A DNA stretch of 64,000 nt from contig URCF01000003.1 in assembly GCA_900546365.1 (NCBI GenBank), positions 123,193 through 187,192 on the forward strand, written 5' to 3'. The translations under genes and the position numbers were made by a program. This DNA comes from an uncultured Porphyromonadaceae bacterium (GTDB taxonomy: Bacteria > Bacteroidota > Bacteroidia > Bacteroidales > Muribaculaceae). This document shows positions 1-9,029 of the stretch, in pieces (position 1 is the stretch's first letter; every line of letters begins with the position of its first letter). The notes below the pieces were generated by a model. It searched no databases and had not been told where the DNA came from. It worked only from the letters and a program-made list of their open reading frames with translations.

Positions 1-286
1 TATATACGGCCTGTTTGACAAAACCTCGAGGCTGAGAGTGAACTACGAGTTTCAGTATGTGCACTGGTACTATCTCAACTGGGAGGCATGGGGTGCTAAA
101 AGCTCCAAGGCTGTGATTCCCACCCAGTGCGTGAGCAATTTGGGGCTCACTTACTCCTGGCACAGCGACCGCTACAGCTTCAGCGCCGAGTGCAGCAATA
201 TCTTCAACAAACTCACCTACGACAACTATATGCTCCAGAAGCCGGGGCGGTCGTTCTACGCAAAATTCCGCGTGTATATCAATTAA
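1..286 (+). CDS. TonB-dependent outer-membrane receptor, C-terminal end (partial)
   Basis: The gene enters from the left edge; about 94 codons are visible, in the frame starting at base 2 and ending with TAA at 284-286. The residues alternate in the manner of amphipathic beta-strands and are rich in Tyr, Trp and Phe, with a segment reading SAECSNIFNKLTYDNYMLQK and a last strand SFYAKFRVYIN. A conserved Asn-rich turn (N-I-F-N-K) before the final strand is typical of TonB-dependent receptor barrels. It sits 32 bp upstream of a DUF4374 lipoprotein and leads a locus of chelatases and an ABC importer, so a haem, corrinoid or metal-chelate receptor is likely. The substrate cannot be judged from this fragment. 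Confidence 0.75.
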   Translation, partial: IYGLFDKTSRLRVNYEFQYVHWYYLNWEAWGAKSSKAVIPTQCVSNLGLTYSWHSDRYSFSAECSNIFNKLTYDNYMLQKPGRSFYAKFRVYIN

Positions 287-318
287 CCAAACTTCATAAC
301 TAACCAATCAACAAAGAG

Positions 319-1584
319 ATGAAAAAATTCAACTGTCTTTGGATGCTTATGCTTGCTGTCCTTTCTTTAGGGCTGACAGCTTGTTCCGACGATGACAACA
401 ACGAACCTGAGACCTCCCTCCCTGCAGAGGCCGGTCAGCATTTTGACCTGTGGGTGGCTCTTGACAAGCACGGCGGCATGGGCCGCGATGTGCATACCCT
501 CGTGCGCTCCATGAGCTCGCTTGATAACTCCGACGAAGTTATATCCTTTCAGGGCGAGGGCACCGAGGTGAGCCAGAAGCTCACACTTGAAACCATTGTG
601 AAAGGTGCCTACTACTATCAGATTCCTGTTGAGCCTGCCGGATGCTTCGGCAAATATATCATCAAGGACAACAATATCCAGGTGGTGCAGGAACAGCGGT
701 TTGAGACCAACACCTACTCCGCCCGCAAATATTGCTATGCATGGCTCCCCAACAACACTCTGCTCATCATTGCCGCCAACGGCGAAGCTAACAAGATTCT
801 CTGGACCAAGCTCAATGCCAACGATATGACCATCATTGCCGAGGGTGAGCTCGATGTGCCTCTCTACAACGGTGGCAAAGCGTTCACCACTTCAGGTATC
901 TGTACCTACCGTCCCGCTGACAACACACTGTTCTACTTCTACTACTGCAAGGACCGGACCGGCAGCAAGGCTGTGGCCACAAGCAAATTCCTCGTGGCTG
1001 TGGTTAATCCCGATGACATGACTGTGAAGAGCGCCAAGCCCAACACCCTGGCTGATGAGATGGTGGGCACAGCATATGGTGAGCTCCTCCAGAAGAGCAG
1101 CTTCCTCGACGAGCGCGGCAACCTCTATCTGGCTTGTTTCTCCGATGAGGCTGACGGCGAGCACAGCCACCTGCTGCGCATCAACGCCGGTGAGTTTGAC
1201 TTCGACCCCTCCTACGACGGATTCACCAACGCCGGCAAGCTCATGGCCTGCGAATATGCCGGCAACGGTAAGGCTGTGGCATACGCCCGCGATGACCAGT
1301 ATGGCACATTGATCGACAATTTCAGCCACTACTACACCATCATCGACCTCAGCAGCTCAACCAACACCCGCCTTGCCTACAACGGCACCCCGCTCCCTTA
1401 CAGCGGCGGACGCTTCTCCTCGCGTATGGCCACAGCCAATGGCAATGTGTATGTGGGTATTGACGCTGAAAACCAGGCACCGCAAATCTACATCTACAAC
1501 ACTGCCACAGGCAATGTGTCGAAAGGCGCTTCGCTCCAGAGCGGCGTTTATTTCGAGCAGATCCGTGTGCTTGACAATATCTGA
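319..1584 (+). CDS. DUF4374 family lipoprotein
   Basis: 421 residues. The N-terminus is a lipoprotein signal with the lipobox L-T-A-C and lipidation at Cys22, followed by an acidic S-D-D-D-N-N stretch of the kind that exports Bacteroidetes lipoproteins to the cell surface. The rest resembles DUF4374, a Bacteroidetes family probably built as a beta-propeller, commonly encoded beside TonB-dependent receptors for iron or haem. The gene follows the receptor by 32 bp and precedes the exported CbiK by about 100 bp. Inference: a surface partner of the receptor that captures or hands over ligand, taking the place of HmuY. The family has no established biochemical activity that I know of. Confidence 0.7.
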   Translation: MKKFNCLWMLMLAVLSLGLTACSDDDNNEPETSLPAEAGQHFDLWVALDKHGGMGRDVHTLVRSMSSLDNSDEVISFQGEGTEVSQKLTLETIVKGAYYYQIPVEPAGCFGKYIIKDNNIQVVQEQRFETNTYSARKYCYAWLPNNTLLIIAANGEANKILWTKLNANDMTIIAEGELDVPLYNGGKAFTTSGICTYRPADNTLFYFYYCKDRTGSKAVATSKFLVAVVNPDDMTVKSAKPNTLADEMVGTAYGELLQKSSFLDERGNLYLACFSDEADGEHSHLLRINAGEFDFDPSYDGFTNAGKLMACEYAGNGKAVAYARDDQYGTLIDNFSHYYTIIDLSSSTNTRLAYNGTPLPYSGGRFSSRMATANGNVYVGIDAENQAPQIYIYNTATGNVSKGASLQSGVYFEQIRVLDNI

Positions 1585-1634
1585 TGCATAAACACACAAA
1601 TAAACAATAACTCTTTTCGCTACAAATGATGCGT

Positions 1635-1665
1635 CTCCCGACCTGCCGTGAGGTAGGGCCGGGAG
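1635..1665 (+). other. Intercistronic hairpin before cbiK
   Basis: CTCCCG at 1635-1640 pairs with CGGGAG at 1660-1665, and an inner stem CCTGCC (1642-1647) pairs with GGTAGG (1652-1657) around a GTGA loop. No long U-run follows (TCGTTATAA). It could be a weak terminator, an RNA-processing or stabilising element, or a barrier that sets expression of the chelatase genes relative to the receptor and lipoprotein. Confidence 0.55.
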
Positions 1666-1688
1666 TCGTTATAAACACCCTCTGAAAC

Positions 1689-2561
1689 ATGAAACATCTC
1701 TTTATATATATAGTCATGGCCTTCACTATCTTTTCGGCCAACGCCGCCGACAGCGGGAAGTCGGCGATCCTGATGGTGCATTTCGGCACCACTTTCGATG
1801 ATACCCGCGCCCTCACCATCGACGCCATCAACAGCAAAGCCAAGGAGGCTTTTCCCGGGATGGATGTGGTGGAGGCTTACACCTCGCGCATTGTGATCAA
1901 GCGGCTCAAGGAGCGCGGTGTGGTGAAAGACACCCCGAGGGAGGCGCTGCTCAAACTCGCTGCCGCAGGCTACAGCAACGTGATTGTGCAGAGCACCAAC
2001 ATAATTGACGGCATCGAAGCTGCCGTGCTTCGCGAGGAGTGCGAATATATGTCACCGTTTTTCAAGGATTTGCGGGTGGGGCGTCCGCTGCTCTACAGCG
2101 TGGAGGACGGTCAGCAGGTGGCCGATATCCTCTCGGCGGCCTATCCGGAAGCCAAAAACAAGGCATATCTGTTTGTGGGGCACGGTACTTCCACCCCGGC
2201 CAACGCTATCTATTCGCAGCTCGACTATATGATGGATGCGCAGGGGAGGCCCGACTTCACAGTGACCACCGTGGAGGGGTATCCCACCATGGAGTTGAGC
2301 ATCCGCTATCTCAAGCAGCTCAAGGCCAAGAGTGTGACTCTGGTGCCGCTGATGTTTGTGGCCGGCGATCATGCCCGCAACGATATAGCCGGAGATATGC
2401 GCTCCGAGCTGGAGGCCAACGGGTTCAAGGCTGAGGCTTTGGTTCGCGGCCTCGGCGAGATGCCTGAAATACAGAACCTTTTCATCGAGCATATCCGTCA
2501 GGCTATTGAGGATAAACCGCTGTCGCCATCGGAGCATAAACGCAAATTCCTGGCCCAATGA
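1689..2561 (+). CDS. cbiK: Exported CbiK-type sirohydrochlorin cobaltochelatase
   Basis: 290 residues. CbiK inserts Co2+ into sirohydrochlorin at the start of anaerobic cobalamin synthesis and is a class II chelatase related to HemH. Residues 1-20 form a hydrophobic signal peptide ending A-N-A-A, so the mature enzyme should be periplasmic. The body starts with the family motif ILMVHFGTTF (27-36). The two metal-binding histidines appear as His165 in VGHGT and His228 in AGDHARND, and Glu197 lies in VEGYP. Desulfovibrio vulgaris has a known periplasmic CbiK, so export has a precedent. Its stop overlaps the start of the CobN-like gene (ATGA). Placement in an envelope locus argues against a simple biosynthetic role; it may act on imported tetrapyrroles or bind haem or metal. 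Confidence 0.85.
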   Translation: MKHLFIYIVMAFTIFSANAADSGKSAILMVHFGTTFDDTRALTIDAINSKAKEAFPGMDVVEAYTSRIVIKRLKERGVVKDTPREALLKLAAAGYSNVIVQSTNIIDGIEAAVLREECEYMSPFFKDLRVGRPLLYSVEDGQQVADILSAAYPEAKNKAYLFVGHGTSTPANAIYSQLDYMMDAQGRPDFTVTTVEGYPTMELSIRYLKQLKAKSVTLVPLMFVAGDHARNDIAGDMRSELEANGFKAEALVRGLGEMPEIQNLFIEHIRQAIEDKPLSPSEHKRKFLAQ

Positions 2562-5500
2562 ATAAATGGAAGCGTTGGATATATGCGGCTCTCGCCGCGG
2601 CGGTGCTTCTCGCTGTGTGTGCCGGTGTGTACGCCCATTGGTTTGCCCCGACGAGGCTGCTGATAGTCAACGCTATGCCGGCCCGTGAGGCTGATATCAA
2701 GGTCAACAGTTCAGGCACCCATACCGAGCTGACATTCAAATCCCCCGACGAGGTGGAATCGTTCGCGGGGTATGATGCCGTGGTGCTCTACGGGCGATCG
2801 CTATATCTTGATTCGGTGCAGATGGCAAAGCTGCAGGAGGTGATTGACAAAGGCACAAAGGTATATACCTTCGCGCTGCGGAATTTTTCGTTTGACATCA
2901 AGGCCAACCTTTCGCAGGGGGAGATAGATACCCTCAATATCTATGCGCAAAACGCCAATGCCGCCAATTGCCGCAACATGGTGGTGTATCTCCGCTCGAT
3001 TGCCACCCCCCACCGGTGGCCCCGACTGAAAGCCGACCCGCCGGTGGCGATGCCGTCCAATATGTACTACCATCTTCAGCCTGGCGAGTATTTCAGCACC
3101 CCGGATTCGCTGGAAAGCTACCTCCGTAGCCGGGGGGTATATCACGAAAATGCCCCTAAAGTGGCGTTCATCTCCGGCACCACATTTCCGGTGGAGGGGA
3201 GCCGTCCGTATATCGATTCCCTGATTGTACAGCTCAATCGTGCCGGACTGAATGTGTATCCGCTCTGTTCAAGCGGCCGCAAACGGGCCATGATGCTTCG
3301 CAAGCTCAAGCCTGATGCTGTGGTGTATCTGCCGATGGGGCGGATAGGCAACGACACTCTTGTGGACTGGCTCAATGAGCGCAACATACCTTTGTTCACA
3401 CCGTTTCCGCTGCTTGCTCCGCGCACAGAATGGCTTGATGTCAACCGTCCTGTGACCGGAGGTGTGCTCAACGCCCGCGTGCTGATTCCTGAGGTGGACG
3501 GCGGCATATACCCGATGTGCATCGCCACTCAGAACGAGGTGGAGTCGGGATTGCTGCTCACAGTTCCCGAAATGGAGCGGGTGAACAGCTTTGTGGAGAC
3601 TGTGCGCAAGCATCTTGCCCTGCGCACCAAGCCCAACAAAGATAAACGCATAGCGATAGGTTTTTTCCGCAACCCCGGCAAGGATGCACTCCTCGCCTCC
3701 GGACTGGAGGTTGTGCCGTCGCTCCACGCGCTGCTGCTTGAGATGAAGCGGCAGGGGTATGATCTCGGCAATCTTCCGTCGTCGGAAGCTGAATTTGCCC
3801 GGATGATCAATGATTTCTGCACTGTGCTCGGCGACTATGCTCCGGCAGCGCAGAAGAAGTTCATGCAATCCGGCGAACCGACATGGGTCAGCACCCGCGA
3901 CTATGAAATGTGGGCCCGCGATGCATTGCTCCCTGAAAAATACAATGAGGTGGTGAAGCGGTATGGCAACGCTCCCGGGCGGCAGATGGCCTCGGGTGAC
4001 TCGCTCGCATTGGGGATGCTGCGGTTCGGCAACGTTGTGCTGTTTCCGCAGCCGCGTCCTGCTCTTGGCGATGACGATTTCAAGCTGGTTCACGGAGCCG
4101 AAGTGGCTCCTCCACACAATTATATAGCCACCTATCTGTATCTGCAAAAGGTGTTTGGGATGGATGCGCTGCTGCATTTCGGCACACACGGCAATCTTGA
4201 GTTCACCCCCGGCAAGAATGTGGGGCTGTCGCAGGCTGATTGGGCCGAGGTGCTTGTGGGTCCCACACCTCATTTCTACCTCTATGTCACCTCCAATGTG
4301 GGAGAGGCTGTGATAGCCAAGCGCCGCAGCCATGCCGTGATGGTGACGCATCTCACCGCTCCGTTTGTGGAAAGTGGAATGAGGGCGCGGTATCAGCATC
4401 TGCTCAATGCCATTCACGATGCTGTCGCAGCCAGATCGTCCGACCGGTTTGCTTCGCTCTCCATCGAAGCCAAAAAAGAGGCTGTCGGCATGGGGTTGCA
4501 CCGCACTTTGGACCTGGATTCCGTTCTCTCCCGTCCCTATTCCGCCGATGAACTGGAGATGCTCGACCGGCTGGTGGAGGAGATTGCCGATGAAAAAATC
4601 ACAGGTGCCAACTATGTGCTCGGCTCCCCTTATGCCTCCAAGGAGCTGGCAAGTACGGTGAGCGCCATCTGTGCCGACAGACTGGCTTATATTGCCGCCA
4701 AGCGCGACCGCGACCTCGGCAAGATCACCACCGCGCAGCTCCAGGATATGAATTTTGTCAACCACAGCTACCTTGGAAAAGCGAAGGAGGATGTGGCCCG
4801 CACACTCGCTTCCGGGTCGGCTACCAATGAGGATTTGCAGATGGTGCTGGAGTACAGGGATTTGCTGTTGGCGAGCCCCGAAAACGAGATAGCCACTATT
4901 CTGCGCTGCTTCAACGGCGGCTCTGTGGCTCCCGCTCCGGGAGGCGATCCGGTGCAATCGCCCAACGTGCTTCCCACGGGGCGCAACATGTACAGCGTCA
5001 ACACCGAAGCGGTGCCCACGGAAAAATCGTGGCGCACCGGTGTGCAGCTCGCCGATGCCACGATAGCTAAATATCGCAAGGAGCATGACGGTGAGTATCC
5101 GCAGAAAATCAACTACACATTCTGGGCCGGTGAGTTTATCAGCAGCGAGGGTGCCACTGTGGCGCAGGCGCTGTGGATGCTCGGAGTGGAGCCGCTGCGC
5201 GATGACCAGGGCAGGGTGGTTGATCTCCGTCTTGTGCCTGCGGCTGAACTCGGACGACCGCGCATCGATGTGGTGGTGCAGGTGTCGGGTCAGCTCAGGG
5301 ATATTGCCGCCTCGAGACTCAAGCTTATCACCGAGGCCGTGAAGCTCGCCGCCTCAGCCGATGACGGTGGCGCTCCCAATTATGTGGCCGATGCCACCAA
5401 AGCGCAGGAGAAGGAGCTGATGGCCGGAGGCATATCCCCCGCCAAAGCCCGCGAGCTTGGCTCGATGCGTGTGTTCGGCCCTATCAATTCGGGTTACGGC

Positions 5501-6466
5501 ACCGGGATGCTTCCATATACCGAAAACTCCGGCAGCTGGGAGAGCAAGCAGGAGCTTGTGGACGGTTATGTCAACAATATGTGCGCCATGTATGGCGACG
5601 AGTCCAACTGGGGCCAACCCAACCGCGAGGCCATGACAGCCGCGTTGAAGAACACCAAGGTGATTGTCCAGCCTCGGCAGAGCAACACATGGGGACCGGT
5701 GTCGCTTGACCATGTGTATGAATTCACAGGCTCGGTGTCGCTCGCAGTGGCATCGCTGTCGGGAGAGGAACCCGATGCCGTTATGGCCGATTACCGCAAT
5801 CCCAACCTGCCGCGTATTCAGGACACAAGGCAGGCGGTGGCCATAGAAACGAGAGCCACACTGCTCAATCCCGATTTTGTGCGCGAGCGTATGAAAGGGG
5901 GTGCCACCACGGCCTCGATGTTTGGCGAAATGATGCGTAACGTGTTTGGCTGGAGTGTGCTACGCAAATCCGCACTTGATGAGAATATCTACAACGACTT
6001 GTTTGATATGTATGTCACCGACAAGCATGATCTTGGTGTGAAACAGTATTTTGACAAGGTGAATCCCGCCGCTTATCAGGAAATGACAGCCACTATGCTC
6101 GAGGCTGTGCGCAAGGGCGAATGGAAAGCCTCGCCGGAGCAGATCAGGGCGTTGAGTGCGGAGTTGGCCGACTTCACCATACGCCATGGTGCACCGTGCA
6201 CTGAGTTTGTGTGTGGCAATGCCAAGTTGCAGCAGTTCGCGGCCAACAACATGACGCCTGATGCAGCCGGCAGGTTCCGCGGTGCCATTGATGCCGCCCT
6301 GTCGTCAGGCAATGGACAAGAGGTGGTGCTCAAGGAGCAGACTCTGATGAGCAGCAGGAGCGTGGCGCGGGAAGTGTCGTTGTGGACCATTGTCGGCACA
6401 CTGCTGGCATTGGCTGTGATAGGGTTGATTATAGTGCGCAACCGTAGAAAAGAGAAGCAGCAATGA
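2558..6466 (+). CDS. hmuS: Membrane-anchored CobN/HmuS-family chelatase
   Basis: 1302 residues, of the CobN/BchH large-subunit superfamily. Residues about 6-27 are a hydrophobic N-terminal anchor, and residues about 1270-1293 are a C-terminal membrane helix followed by the basic tail RNRRKEKQQ, so the large domain should face the periplasm. The superfamily motif HFGTHGNLEFTPGK begins at His540, with His544 and Glu548 in it. Cytoplasmic CobN lacks these anchors and partners with CobS/CobT-type ATPases, which are absent here. The gene is followed by a MotA/ExbB-like protein and a DUF2149 protein, the order of hmuSTUV in Porphyromonas and Bacteroides. HmuS has been described as removing iron from haem anaerobically, so demetallation is the favoured role; corrinoid or cobalt handling is the alternative. 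Confidence 0.8.
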   Translation: MNKWKRWIYAALAAAVLLAVCAGVYAHWFAPTRLLIVNAMPAREADIKVNSSGTHTELTFKSPDEVESFAGYDAVVLYGRSLYLDSVQMAKLQEVIDKGTKVYTFALRNFSFDIKANLSQGEIDTLNIYAQNANAANCRNMVVYLRSIATPHRWPRLKADPPVAMPSNMYYHLQPGEYFSTPDSLESYLRSRGVYHENAPKVAFISGTTFPVEGSRPYIDSLIVQLNRAGLNVYPLCSSGRKRAMMLRKLKPDAVVYLPMGRIGNDTLVDWLNERNIPLFTPFPLLAPRTEWLDVNRPVTGGVLNARVLIPEVDGGIYPMCIATQNEVESGLLLTVPEMERVNSFVETVRKHLALRTKPNKDKRIAIGFFRNPGKDALLASGLEVVPSLHALLLEMKRQGYDLGNLPSSEAEFARMINDFCTVLGDYAPAAQKKFMQSGEPTWVSTRDYEMWARDALLPEKYNEVVKRYGNAPGRQMASGDSLALGMLRFGNVVLFPQPRPALGDDDFKLVHGAEVAPPHNYIATYLYLQKVFGMDALLHFGTHGNLEFTPGKNVGLSQADWAEVLVGPTPHFYLYVTSNVGEAVIAKRRSHAVMVTHLTAPFVESGMRARYQHLLNAIHDAVAARSSDRFASLSIEAKKEAVGMGLHRTLDLDSVLSRPYSADELEMLDRLVEEIADEKITGANYVLGSPYASKELASTVSAICADRLAYIAAKRDRDLGKITTAQLQDMNFVNHSYLGKAKEDVARTLASGSATNEDLQMVLEYRDLLLASPENEIATILRCFNGGSVAPAPGGDPVQSPNVLPTGRNMYSVNTEAVPTEKSWRTGVQLADATIAKYRKEHDGEYPQKINYTFWAGEFISSEGATVAQALWMLGVEPLRDDQGRVVDLRLVPAAELGRPRIDVVVQVSGQLRDIAASRLKLITEAVKLAASADDGGAPNYVADATKAQEKELMAGGISPAKARELGSMRVFGPINSGYGTGMLPYTENSGSWESKQELVDGYVNNMCAMYGDESNWGQPNREAMTAALKNTKVIVQPRQSNTWGPVSLDHVYEFTGSVSLAVASLSGEEPDAVMADYRNPNLPRIQDTRQAVAIETRATLLNPDFVRERMKGGATTASMFGEMMRNVFGWSVLRKSALDENIYNDLFDMYVTDKHDLGVKQYFDKVNPAAYQEMTATMLEAVRKGEWKASPEQIRALSAELADFTIRHGAPCTEFVCGNAKLQQFAANNMTPDAAGRFRGAIDAALSSGNGQEVVLKEQTLMSSRSVAREVSLWTIVGTLLALAVIGLIIVRNRRKEKQQ

Positions 6467-6969
6467 TGGCAACCGGTGTGATACTGATGGCTTTGAGCAT
6501 ATTGGTGGCAATCATGAAATTGTCGCTCATGCCGCTGTGGCAGCGTGGCGTGGTGGTGTGCCTATGGTTCATGGCCATCATCGCGGCTGTGCCGTTGGTG
6601 TCAGGAGCTCCGGTTCTCAGCGTGCAAGCCCTCGAGGAGAGCGCGTGGTGGCGTCCGCTGCTGTGGATCGAGGGGTTCGCGCTCATCGCTTTCTGCTTGG
6701 GATATGCCGAGCGGACGGCTGTATATCGTGTGCTCCGGTGGTATCCCGGGGTGATGTGCGGTGTGCCGTTTTATTTTATGCTGGTATATTCGTTTATCAA
6801 TTTTTTAGATTGTAACTTTGCACTCTGTGGCATAGCGGTGGGTATTTCCGCCGCATCATTACTGCTGCTGCCATCCATGGCTCTGAACCGCTTCGTGAAG
6901 CGTAGGGGAGGGATAGTGCAGATGCTGTTTGCCACTGAGATTGCAGCTTTAGTATTAACAGCTTTGTAA
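6463..6969 (+). CDS. hmuT: HmuT-like small integral membrane protein
   Basis: 168 residues, almost wholly hydrophobic, with about five predicted membrane segments (roughly 4-22, 31-50, 65-84, 100-145 as a pair, and 150-167). I see no catalytic motif. The start overlaps the hmuS stop (ATGA) and the stop overlaps the next start (TAATG), so the genes are probably translationally coupled. The hmuT assignment rests on position between the CobN-like chelatase and the MotA/TolQ/ExbB gene rather than on sequence recognition. A role as a membrane partner of the chelatase or channel is inference. Confidence 0.55.
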   Translation: MMATGVILMALSILVAIMKLSLMPLWQRGVVVCLWFMAIIAAVPLVSGAPVLSVQALEESAWWRPLLWIEGFALIAFCLGYAERTAVYRVLRWYPGVMCGVPFYFMLVYSFINFLDCNFALCGIAVGISAASLLLLPSMALNRFVKRRGGIVQMLFATEIAALVLTAL

Positions 6970-7571
6970 TGGAATCAGTATCCAACATATTGTTTGCATT
7001 GTCGTCGGGATTGCTATTCCCGGTGATAGTGGTTTTGCTTGCACTGTTTTTGTATGCTTTGGTGCATTGCGTCACTTCGTTTGTTGACTACAACCGTTTT
7101 GTTGCCGGGCGCAAGGCCGCGCAGCCGCTGCTGGACGGGATGAACACCGCCAATATGAAGCAGAGTGTTGCGGAGCTTGAAAAGTCCCCGGTGGCATTTT
7201 TCGCATCGGCGGTGAAGCTGCTTGCAGCCAATGAGGATTGCCCGGCGGCGCGTCACCGCTATCTGGCCAACATGGAGGTGAGTGTTGACAAGCATCTCAG
7301 CCGCTCGCGGCTGCTGGTGAAGCTCGGTCCCATGACAGGACTTATGGGCACGCTTATACCGATGGGGCCTGCGTTGACCGGACTCGCCTCAGGCAACATA
7401 GCCTCGATGGCCTACAATATGGAGGTGGCTTTCGCCACCACTGTGCTCGGTATCCTCATCGCTGCCATAGGTCTTGTGACGCTGCAGTGCGCCAAGCGGA
7501 TGTATGCAAGGATGCTCAACGACCTGGAGTTTATCAACGAGTTGATGGAGAGCGATGACACGACGAAATAG
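6969..7571 (+). CDS. hmuU: MotA/TolQ/ExbB family proton channel protein
   Basis: 200 residues. The family forms proton-conducting channels that power partner proteins across the envelope. Visible are a first membrane helix (about 12-33), a cytoplasmic helical region, and two further helices. The second begins in a glycine- and proline-containing stretch, LGPMTGLMGTLIPMGPAL (about 116-133), which is the conserved TolQ/ExbB pore-helix region. The third is at about 155-178. The start overlaps the upstream stop and its 3' end overlaps the DUF2149 gene by 17 bp. ExbB works with ExbD; here the DUF2149 protein occupies that place. Inference: the pair couples the proton gradient to the membrane-anchored chelatase or to the receptor. 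Confidence 0.8.
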   Translation: MESVSNILFALSSGLLFPVIVVLLALFLYALVHCVTSFVDYNRFVAGRKAAQPLLDGMNTANMKQSVAELEKSPVAFFASAVKLLAANEDCPAARHRYLANMEVSVDKHLSRSRLLVKLGPMTGLMGTLIPMGPALTGLASGNIASMAYNMEVAFATTVLGILIAAIGLVTLQCAKRMYARMLNDLEFINELMESDDTTK

Positions 7572-7890
7572 AAGCCGATTGCTGCACTCCGGCGAGGATG
7601 ACAATCCGCTTGAACTGCTCGCCAATCTGTTTGATGCCGCCATGGTGTTTGCCGTGGCATTGATGGTGGCGATAGTGAGTCATTTCAGTATGAGCGAGAT
7701 TTTCTCGTCCGAGGACTATACTATCGTGAAGAATCCGGGTACTCCGCAGATGGAGATAGTGACAAAAAAAGGCGGCGAGGTGACAAAACTGTCGGCTTCG
7801 GACGCTGACAAAGACAATTCAAGCCGTGGCGAGCGTGTGGGCACCGCCTACCGTCTCGAAAACGGTCAAATTATTTATATACCAGACTGA
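7555..7890 (+). CDS. hmuV: DUF2149 protein, ExbD-like partner
   Basis: 111 residues. One membrane helix lies at about residues 20-43, preceded by a short polar N-terminus and followed by a roughly 65-residue periplasmic domain. This is the topology of ExbD, TolR and MotB stator proteins. A conserved-looking stretch NPLELLANLFDAAMVFAVAL holds an Asp at the membrane entry, where ExbD and TolR carry their proton-relay Asp. The gene overlaps the MotA/ExbB-like gene by 17 bp, and its stop shares bases with the next start (TGATG). DUF2149 members sit last in Bacteroidales hmuSTUV sets, which is the basis of the name. Confidence 0.72.
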   Translation: MTRRNRSRLLHSGEDDNPLELLANLFDAAMVFAVALMVAIVSHFSMSEIFSSEDYTIVKNPGTPQMEIVTKKGGEVTKLSASDADKDNSSRGERVGTAYRLENGQIIYIPD

Positions 7891-9029
7891 TGAAGATATT
7901 GAAACAGATAACTGTTGTGGCATCGATGCTGATGCTTGCAGCGTGCGGACATTCGGGGCAGCATATGGCATCCGGCGACAAAGCCGGCGCCGATGACTCC
8001 ACCAAGGTGGTGGCCGAGGAGGCCGGCGGGTTTGAGGTGAGGTATGACGGCAATCTCACTTTGCTCGACATCCATGATCCGGAGAATATCGAAGCGGAGT
8101 CGTTTCATTTCGCTCTTGTGTCGCGTGGCGAGGAGGCGCGGATTCCTCAGGGGTATGCCCGTATCGATGTGCCGGTCAACAGTGTGATATGTATGACCTC
8201 GCTCCAGCTCTCCAATTTCATCAAGCTCGGACTGCTTGACAAGGTGGTGGGAATCACAAGCACCCGTCATCTGTTCAACACCACCATGAAGCAGCGGCTC
8301 AAGGAGGGGAAAACCCACAAAATCGGGATTGAGGGGAACTTCGACAACGAGGTGATAATGTCGCTCAACCCCGATGTGATATTCATTTCGCCGTTCAAGC
8401 GCGGCGGATATGAGGCTATCAAGAATGTTGACATACCTCTGATTCCTCATCTGGGGTACAAGGAGCCTACTCCTCTCGGGCAGGCCGAATGGATAAAGGT
8501 GATAGGACTGCTGACGGGAAATGTGGAGCAGGCCAACCGCGAATTTAACGGCATCAAGTTGCGCTACAATAATCTCAAGGCTCTTGTGGACACCGTGGCC
8601 TCGCGTCCGGTGGTGTTCAGTGGCGAGATGCGCGGAGGCAACTGGTATGCGGTGGGGGGCAAGAGCTTTTTAGCGCGTATTTTCGAGGATGCCGGAGGCG
8701 ACTATTTCCTGCGTGACAACAATGAGAGCGGCGGAGTGACACTGGATTACGAAACGGTTTATTCCAATGCCGCCAATGCCGATTACTGGCGTATTGTCAA
8801 CAGCTTTGACGGTGAGTTCAGCTACGATGCGCTCAAGGATCTCAACCAGCGTTATGCCGATTTTGACGCATGGAAGAACCATGGCGTGATATACTGCAAC
8901 ATGAAGCTGGTGCCGTTTTATGAAAATATGCCTGTTGAGCCGGAGCAAGTGCTCGCCGATTTCATCCATGTGTTCCACCCCGAGCTGCTGCCTGACCATC
9001 AGCCACGATATTATCATCTGCTCAAGTAA
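7890..9029 (+). CDS. ABC transporter periplasmic binding lipoprotein (BtuF/FepB type)
   Basis: 379 residues. The signal peptide ends in a lipobox L-A-A-C with the lipidated Cys at about residue 19. The remainder has the class III binding-protein pattern of corrinoid, haem and siderophore systems: an N-terminal lobe with a motif like VCMTSLQLSNFIKLGLLDKVVG (here reading I-C-M-T), the segment NPDVIFISPF, and a C-terminal lobe ending with FIHVFHPELLP. These proteins deliver ligand to a FecCD-type permease, which is the next gene (overlap at TAATG). The ligand could be B12, haem, or iron released by the chelatase; sequence alone does not decide. Confidence 0.85.
   Translation: MKILKQITVVASMLMLAACGHSGQHMASGDKAGADDSTKVVAEEAGGFEVRYDGNLTLLDIHDPENIEAESFHFALVSRGEEARIPQGYARIDVPVNSVICMTSLQLSNFIKLGLLDKVVGITSTRHLFNTTMKQRLKEGKTHKIGIEGNFDNEVIMSLNPDVIFISPFKRGGYEAIKNVDIPLIPHLGYKEPTPLGQAEWIKVIGLLTGNVEQANREFNGIKLRYNNLKALVDTVASRPVVFSGEMRGGNWYAVGGKSFLARIFEDAGGDYFLRDNNESGGVTLDYETVYSNAANADYWRIVNSFDGEFSYDALKDLNQRYADFDAWKNHGVIYCNMKLVPFYENMPVEPEQVLADFIHVFHPELLPDHQPRYYHLLK

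Noticed and set aside
3269..5086. 605-codon open frame on the minus strand
   Set aside because: It is antisense to the CobN/HmuS-type gene, has no signal of its own and a composition (many His, Gln, Arg) typical of shadow frames in GC-rich coding DNA.
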